Shown here piece after piece: positions 60,220 to 64,000 of a stretch of DNA of 64,000 nt. The notes beneath the pieces are model-generated. The model was not told where the DNA came from. It made no database searches and saw only the letters and a list, made by a program, of their open reading frames with translations. The translations under genes and the position numbers were made by a program. How positions within the stretch are numbered: the stretch's first letter is position 1; every line of letters begins with the position of its first letter. Origin of the DNA: Microbacteriaceae bacterium (GTDB lineage Bacteria > Actinomycetota > Actinomycetes > Actinomycetales > Microbacteriaceae); assembly GCA_025465095.1 (NCBI GenBank), contig JAODME010000012.1, forward strand, positions 1 to 64,000. The letters run 5' to 3'.

Positions 60220-62235
60220 TCAACGTCGTCGACTGAGCCCGGTGAGCATGTCGTTGTACTCGGTCAGCTCGCTGTCGCCGTCGCGCTCAGCCTTCCTGTC
60301 GAGCCGCTTCGCCTCCTTCGTATCGTTGCGCGACCACATGAAGGCGACGACGATGGCGAGGATTATCGTCGGGATCTCGCCGACGCTCCAGGCGATCCCG
60401 CCCGCGTTCTGTTGGTCGACGATCGCCGACGGACCCCAGTCGCGCCCCATCGCGCCGTACCAGTCGGCAAGGAGAAGTCCGGTACCGGTCATGAGCGAGA
60501 GCCCGAAGAACGCGTGGAACGCCATGGTTCCCAGCAGCAGCACGAGGCGCAGCGGATAGGGCGCACGATACGGCACGGGGTCGACCCCGATGAGCGACTG
60601 CACAAAGAGGAAGCCCGTGGCCAGGAAGTGCACGATCATCCACTGGTGCCCGATGTGATCGGTCGTGGCCCAGCGGAACAACGGTGAGTAGTAGAACACC
60701 CAGAGCGACGAGGCGAAGACGGCGGCGGCCACGATGGGATTCGCGAGGATGCCCGCGATCCTCGAGTGCACGCCGAGCATGATCCATTCCCTCGCGCCCC
60801 GGCTGCCGTCCACCCGCTTCGCAATCGCGCGCAGCGCGAGCGTCACAGGTGCCGCGGGCACGAGCAGCACCGGGATCATCATGCCGAGCAGCATGTGGCC
60901 GAGCATGTGGGCGCTGAACAGGTATTTCTCGTACAGGTTGACGCCGCCATTGGTCACGTAGAAGAGCAGGACCAGCCCGGCGAGCCAGAGCACCGTGCGG
61001 TGCACCGGCCAGGCGTCGCCGCGCCGGTGCAACCGCCACACGGCCGCGAGGTAGAAGAAGGCGAGGAACGCTACGGCGAGCACCCAGATGACGTCGAATT
61101 GCCACTCGGTGAAGTAACGGGCGAAGGTGAGCTCCGGTGGCAGTGGCTCCCCCGTGAGAATGTACGCCGGCGTCGTCGTGATCTGCACCTGCTCGACGAG
61201 CGGATCGGTGCGGGCGAGGGCCGCGGCGACGCCGGACGCGATTCCCATGAAGCCTAGTTCGGCGGCGATGAGCGCCCAGAACGAGACTTCGCGAGATGCG
61301 TCGGAGCGCTGCATCCGTTTGATCAGGAAGCGGCGCTGCAGCGCGCCGAAGACTCCGAGGGCGACCAGCGCCGACACCTTGACGAGCACCAGGATGCCGT
61401 ACGGCCGCTGCATGCCGTCGAGGGTGCCGACGCGCAGTGCGGCGTTCACGTACCCGGACACCGCCACCACGATGAAGCTGATCAGCGCGAAGGTGGAATA
61501 GCGGGCGACGATGGTGCCGATTCGCTGCGTGTCGAGCGTGCTTCTGAGGACCACGATCGTGAGGAGCCCGCCGAGCCAAACCGCCGCGAACACGAGATGC
61601 AGGCCGAGCGAGGAGATCGCGGCGCCGTGTCCTGACGCTCCCGCGGCGTGACCCTGCTGCGTCATGGGCACGAGGGCGACGACAGAGAACGCTGCCACGA
61701 ACAACAGTGCCGTCTGATTGCGCACGGCAAAGCACAGCACCGTCGTCGTCGCCGCGACGACGGTCGTCGCGAGCCACGCCTGACCGAAGTCGACCTCGGT
61801 GAAGAAGGCGCCGAGCAGGTCGCTGAACTGGGCGTCGAACGAGATGGGCTGCAGGTAGACACTGAGGAAGGTGAGGAAACCGGTGACGGCGGAGGCGACC
61901 GCCCAGAATGCGGCGGCAGCAGCAGCGAAATCGAGGGCCCGGTCGAATTCGGGGCGGTCTCGGCTGAGCGCGAAGCACACGAGCACGAGCGGGCCGATGG
62001 TAGCGGCGGCGCCGATGTTCACCAGGAGCTTCGCGATCGGCAGGCCGAATCGCACGACAGCGCCCGGATCGGCCAGGACCGGGGCCGCCGATCCTCCTCC
62101 GAACTGAAGCGCAGCGAGAAGGCTGAGCAGTGCGACGACGAGCAGAATTGCCGGTCCCGTGACGCGAACGACCCTGGATAGACGGGCGAGGTTCGCGTCG
62201 CCGACGCGCTCGGGCTTGCGGACCAGCTCAGACAC
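60220..62235 (-). CDS. CopD-CtaG fusion: copper transport and cytochrome oxidase assembly
   Basis: A 671-aa polytopic membrane protein. The N-terminal half (about residues 1-330) matches the CopD copper resistance domain (HAAGASGHGAAISSLGLHLVF, then AAVWLGGLLTIVVLRS). The C-terminal half matches the CtaG/Caa3 assembly domain (KYLFSAHMLGHMLLGMMIPVLL). Fusions of this type are usual in actinobacteria. The role is copper delivery for cytochrome c oxidase. It lies downstream of HU, across a terminator. Confidence 0.9.
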   Translation of the reverse strand: MSELVRKPERVGDANLARLSRVVRVTGPAILLVVALLSLLAALQFGGGSAAPVLADPGAVVRFGLPIAKLLVNIGAAATIGPLVLVCFALSRDRPEFDRALDFAAAAAAFWAVASAVTGFLTFLSVYLQPISFDAQFSDLLGAFFTEVDFGQAWLATTVVAATTTVLCFAVRNQTALLFVAAFSVVALVPMTQQGHAAGASGHGAAISSLGLHLVFAAVWLGGLLTIVVLRSTLDTQRIGTIVARYSTFALISFIVVAVSGYVNAALRVGTLDGMQRPYGILVLVKVSALVALGVFGALQRRFLIKRMQRSDASREVSFWALIAAELGFMGIASGVAAALARTDPLVEQVQITTTPAYILTGEPLPPELTFARYFTEWQFDVIWVLAVAFLAFFYLAAVWRLHRRGDAWPVHRTVLWLAGLVLLFYVTNGGVNLYEKYLFSAHMLGHMLLGMMIPVLLVPAAPVTLALRAIAKRVDGSRGAREWIMLGVHSRIAGILANPIVAAAVFASSLWVFYYSPLFRWATTDHIGHQWMIVHFLATGFLFVQSLIGVDPVPYRAPYPLRLVLLLGTMAFHAFFGLSLMTGTGLLLADWYGAMGRDWGPSAIVDQQNAGGIAWSVGEIPTIILAIVVAFMWSRNDTKEAKRLDRKAERDGDSELTEYNDMLTGLSRRR

Positions 62236-62305
62236 TCCTACAGCCTAGGCGAGCAAGCTGAGCGCGCGTTCTGCTCGCTCGCCACTTGCCTTCGCCTGAG
62301 CGCGC

Positions 62306-62341
62306 AAAAGGGGATGACGCCCGATCGGACGTCATCCCCTT
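62306..62341 (-). terminator. Intrinsic terminator after HU
   Basis: On the minus strand AAGGGGATGACG and CGTCATCCCCTT form a 12-bp stem around a 10-base loop, followed by two further Ts. It lies 11 bases after the HU stop and before the copD-ctaG gene. Confidence 0.88.
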
Positions 62342-62351
62342 GAAAGCGTTG

Positions 62352-62639
62352 CTACTTCGCGGCGGCCTTGAGCTTGCTGCCCGCGCTGACCTTGACACTG
62401 TAACCGGCAGCGATCTGGATCGCCTCACCCGTCGAAGGGTTGCGGCCCGCACGAGCGGCACGGTGCGTGCGCTCGACGGCGAGCCAACCCGGGATCGTCA
62501 CCTTGGTGCCCTCGTTGACCGAGGTCGCGAGGGTGGAGAACAGTGCGTCGAGGACGCCGTTCACAGCAGCCTGGCTCTGGCCAGATTCTGCGGCTACTGC
62601 CGCGACGAGCTCGGTACGGTTCAGTGACTTGTCAGCCAT
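62352..62639 (-). CDS. HU family DNA-binding protein
   Basis: Small nucleoid protein (95 aa). The pattern LNRTELVAAVAAESGQSQAA, VTIPGWLAVERT and ARAGRNPSTGEAIQI is typical of HU. It has its own promoter (62667-62696) and terminator, so it is transcribed as a single gene. AGGAGG precedes the ATG. Confidence 0.96.
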   Translation of the reverse strand: MADKSLNRTELVAAVAAESGQSQAAVNGVLDALFSTLATSVNEGTKVTIPGWLAVERTHRAARAGRNPSTGEAIQIAAGYSVKVSAGSKLKAAAK

Positions 62640-62666
62640 TTGTGTCCTCCTCGGACGATTGGTGCA

Positions 62667-62696
62667 GTATCAGGTCTGCTCGATCAGAACAGTCAA
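62667..62696 (-). promoter_or_regulatory. HU promoter
   Basis: On the minus strand TTGACT (62696-62691), an 18-bp spacer and TGATAC (62672-62667), a housekeeping-type promoter about 30 bases before the HU ATG. Confidence 0.6.
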
Positions 62697-62755
62697 GCGA
62701 CTAGTTGTCAGTTCAGGACCATCGGACGATAAAAGACCGAGGAACCGGATGTAAC

Positions 62756-63061
62756 CTACCAGCTTGACTTAGTGATTCCGGGCAATTCGCCCCGGTGCGC
62801 CATGTCACGGAAGCGAACACGGGAGATTCCGAACTGGCGCAGGTTACCGCGGGGGCGGCCGTCGATCGCGTCGCGCCCACGAACGCGCACCGGCGACGCG
62901 TCGCGCGGAAGCTTCTGCAGTCCGAGGCGGGCGGCCTCGCGCTGCTCATCGGTTGAGGCCGGGTCGACGAGGGCCTTCTTCAACTCAAGGCGCTTGGCGG
63001 CGTAGCGCGCCACGACGATCTTGCGCTGCTCGTTCTTCGCAATCTTGCTCTTCTTCGCCAT
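62756..63061 (-). CDS. rpsN: 30S ribosomal protein S14, long zinc-free type
   Basis: A 101-aa S14 with no Cys residues, ending [11 protein letters not shown]. The short zinc-type S14 has a CxxC pair, so this is the zinc-independent form. It follows rpmG by 2 bases in a three-gene operon rpmB-rpmG-rpsN. Confidence 0.96.
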   Translation of the reverse strand: MAKKSKIAKNEQRKIVVARYAAKRLELKKALVDPASTDEQREAARLGLQKLPRDASPVRVRGRDAIDGRPRGNLRQFGISRVRFRDMAHRGELPGITKSSW

Positions 63062-63063
63062 GG

Positions 63064-63231
63064 TTAGCGCTCCTCGCGGAATTCGACGTGCTTGCGCACA
63101 ATGGGGTCGTACTTCTTGAGCACGAGACGGTCGGGGTCGTTGCGACGGTTCTTCTTCGTCACGTAGGTGTAGCCGGTGCCCGCCGTCGAGCGGAGCTTGA
63201 TGATAGGACGTACGTCCTGCTGCTTCGCCAT
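63064..63231 (-). CDS. rpmG: 50S ribosomal protein L33, zinc-free type
   Basis: A 55-aa protein: [20 protein letters not shown], then [20 protein letters not shown]. The zinc-binding Cys pairs of the other L33 class are absent. The ATG overlaps the rpmB stop by one base. It is too short for many gene finders but its context leaves little doubt. Confidence 0.96.
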   Translation of the reverse strand: MAKQQDVRPIIKLRSTAGTGYTYVTKKNRRNDPDRLVLKKYDPIVRKHVEFREER

Positions 63232-63467
63232 TAGATCTTCACCCCGCGCGCCAGAACGTCCTTCACGACGGACTCAATGCCCCGAGCATCGATGACCTTG
63301 ATGCCCTTCGCGCTGAGGGTCAGGGTGACGTTGCGGCGAAGCGACGGCACGTAGTAGGTCTTCTTCTGCACGTTGGGGTCGAAGCGGCGCTTGGTGCGCC
63401 GTTGCGAGTGCGAAATGTTGTGACCGAAGCCGGGAATGGCCCCTGTCACCTGGCATGTTGCTGCCAT
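63231..63467 (-). CDS. rpmB: 50S ribosomal protein L28
   Basis: A 78-aa protein: [20 protein letters not shown], then [16 protein letters not shown]. Only one Cys is left of the CxxC of the zinc form, so this too is the zinc-free type. The ATG at 63467 has GGAGGAAAA before it. A palindromic hairpin lies just upstream. Confidence 0.96.
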   Translation of the reverse strand: MAATCQVTGAIPGFGHNISHSQRRTKRRFDPNVQKKTYYVPSLRRNVTLTLSAKGIKVIDARGIESVVKDVLARGVKI

Positions 63468-63485
63468 GATTTTCCTCCATCTACC

Positions 63486-63503
63486 GTAGAACTTTCGTTC
63501 TAC
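63486..63503 (-). promoter_or_regulatory. Leader hairpin before rpmB
   Basis: On the minus strand GTAGAAC-GAAA-GTTCTAC, a perfect 7-bp stem with a GAAA (GNRA-type) tetraloop, about 10 bases before the ribosome binding site of rpmB. It could be an RNA regulatory structure or a protein-binding palindrome. It does not match known Zur boxes. Confidence 0.45.
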
Positions 63504-63634
63504 CCAAGGTCTCTTGTCGGCACGCACAATCCCCCGGGAATGTTGCGGTGGGAGATTTGCGTACATGCGAGCGGAGATACCGCTCGACCAAAGAACTACA
63601 GTACGGGTCAGGATGCCTCGGCGCAACTTACCGC

Positions 63635-64000
63635 TCAGTCGGCGCTGCACTTCGCGCACATACCGAAAACGTCCACAACGTGGCTCGGTTGCGTAAATCC
63701 GTTGTCGGCAGCCACCTGATGCGCCCAGGCCTCCACGGCATCCGCCTCGATCTCTACTGTGAGGCCGCAGGAGCGGCAGATCAGGTGGTGGTGATGCTGC
63801 CCCGGCGTGCACGCGCGGTACAGCACCTCGCCCTGGTCGGACTGCAGGGAGTCGGCCTCGCCAGCTGACCCGAGGTCGGCGAGCGCCCGATAGACCGTCG
63901 CGAGTCCGATGGATGACCCCGCCTCACGCAGCCCGGAATGCAGCATCTGCGCGCTCACAAAACCTTCGTTGTTGCCGAGCGCTTCACGCACCGCCTCGCG
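63635..64000 (-). CDS. Fur-family regulator, probably Zur (partial)
   Basis: Metal-dependent repressor, cut by the window edge at its N-terminus. The visible part has the Fur winged helix ([23 protein letters not shown]), the metal-binding [11 protein letters not shown] and a C-terminal CAKC pair for structural zinc. The position next to zinc-free ribosomal protein genes suggests Zur rather than Fur. The true start lies beyond 64000; an apparent GTG at 63991 is internal. Confidence 0.85.
   Translation of the reverse strand, partial: REAVREALGNNEGFVSAQMLHSGLREAGSSIGLATVYRALADLGSAGEADSLQSDQGEVLYRACTPGQHHHHLICRSCGLTVEIEADAVEAWAHQVAADNGFTQPSHVVDVFGMCAKCSAD

Noticed and set aside
60287-61978. A 563-aa frame on the minus strand inside copD-ctaG
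   Set aside because: It is the same strand in another frame, with a very high Arg and Ala content and no membrane segments. The real gene has clear CopD and CtaG domains.
1-64000. CRISPR arrays, insertion sequences, tRNA or rRNA genes
   Set aside because: No regularly spaced repeats, transposase motifs, terminal inverted repeats or cloverleaf sequences were recognised on either strand.

Overview
The window is high-GC actinobacterial DNA. Closely packed genes with overlapping starts and stops, a RamB-type acetate regulator beside the glyoxylate genes, a CopD/CtaG fusion and an rpmB-rpmG-rpsN-HU block next to a Fur-family gene suggest a motile member of the Microbacteriaceae. The family is an inference from gene content; there is no rRNA or tRNA in the window to confirm it.

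Layout. (1) 1-5704: a K+ channel, then a RamB-like regulator divergent from isocitrate lyase (aceA) and malate synthase (aceB), the two glyoxylate-shunt enzymes. (2) 5742-32936: a nearly complete flagellar locus. A minus-strand run of about 24 genes reads flgB-flgC-fliE-fliF-fliG-fliH-fliI-fliJ-fliK-flgD-flgE-flbD-motA-motB-fliM-fliN-fliO-fliP-fliQ-fliR-flhB-flhA, then an FlhF-like gene and csrA. Upstream of it lie fliD-fliS and a FliT-like gene, the flagellin gene fliC and a FliA/WhiG-type sigma factor. On the plus strand follow flgN-flgK-flgL-fliW. No chemotaxis genes, flgF/flgG or flgM were recognised. (3) 33080-41247: a sugar ABC importer with a SIS-domain isomerase, a ribulokinase-type kinase and a divergent SorC regulator. 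(4) 41864-48939: a nitrate/sulfonate/taurine-type ABC importer with a flavin reductase, an IclR regulator and an acyl-CoA-dehydrogenase-like monooxygenase, probably a two-component oxygenase pathway. (5) 49033-57741: an accessory stretch of TetR regulators, quinone-oxidoreductase-like enzymes, DUF4386/DUF4389/DUF4383 membrane proteins and several gene remnants. (6) 57802-64000: a PIF1/RecD-like helicase, a conserved membrane-anchored protein, CopD-CtaG, HU, S14, L33, L28 and the end of a Fur/Zur-type regulator.

Main regulatory reading. Three promoters (before flgB, fliC and flgN) share CCTAAC-N15-RCCGAYAG, close to the sigma-28 consensus and matching the sigma gene at 28643-29464. The flagellin leader has two CsrA-like GGA sites, one in a predicted hairpin loop and one over the ribosome binding site. 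With csrA at the end of the big operon and fliW at the end of the hook operon, this fits a CsrA-FliW-flagellin feedback circuit. The FlhF-like protein has lost its P-loop. In the accessory region two promoters carry pairs of TACGRYGTA operators whose centres are exactly 32 bp apart, which suggests a small TetR regulon.

All functional assignments come from reading translations and motifs by eye; no database search was run.
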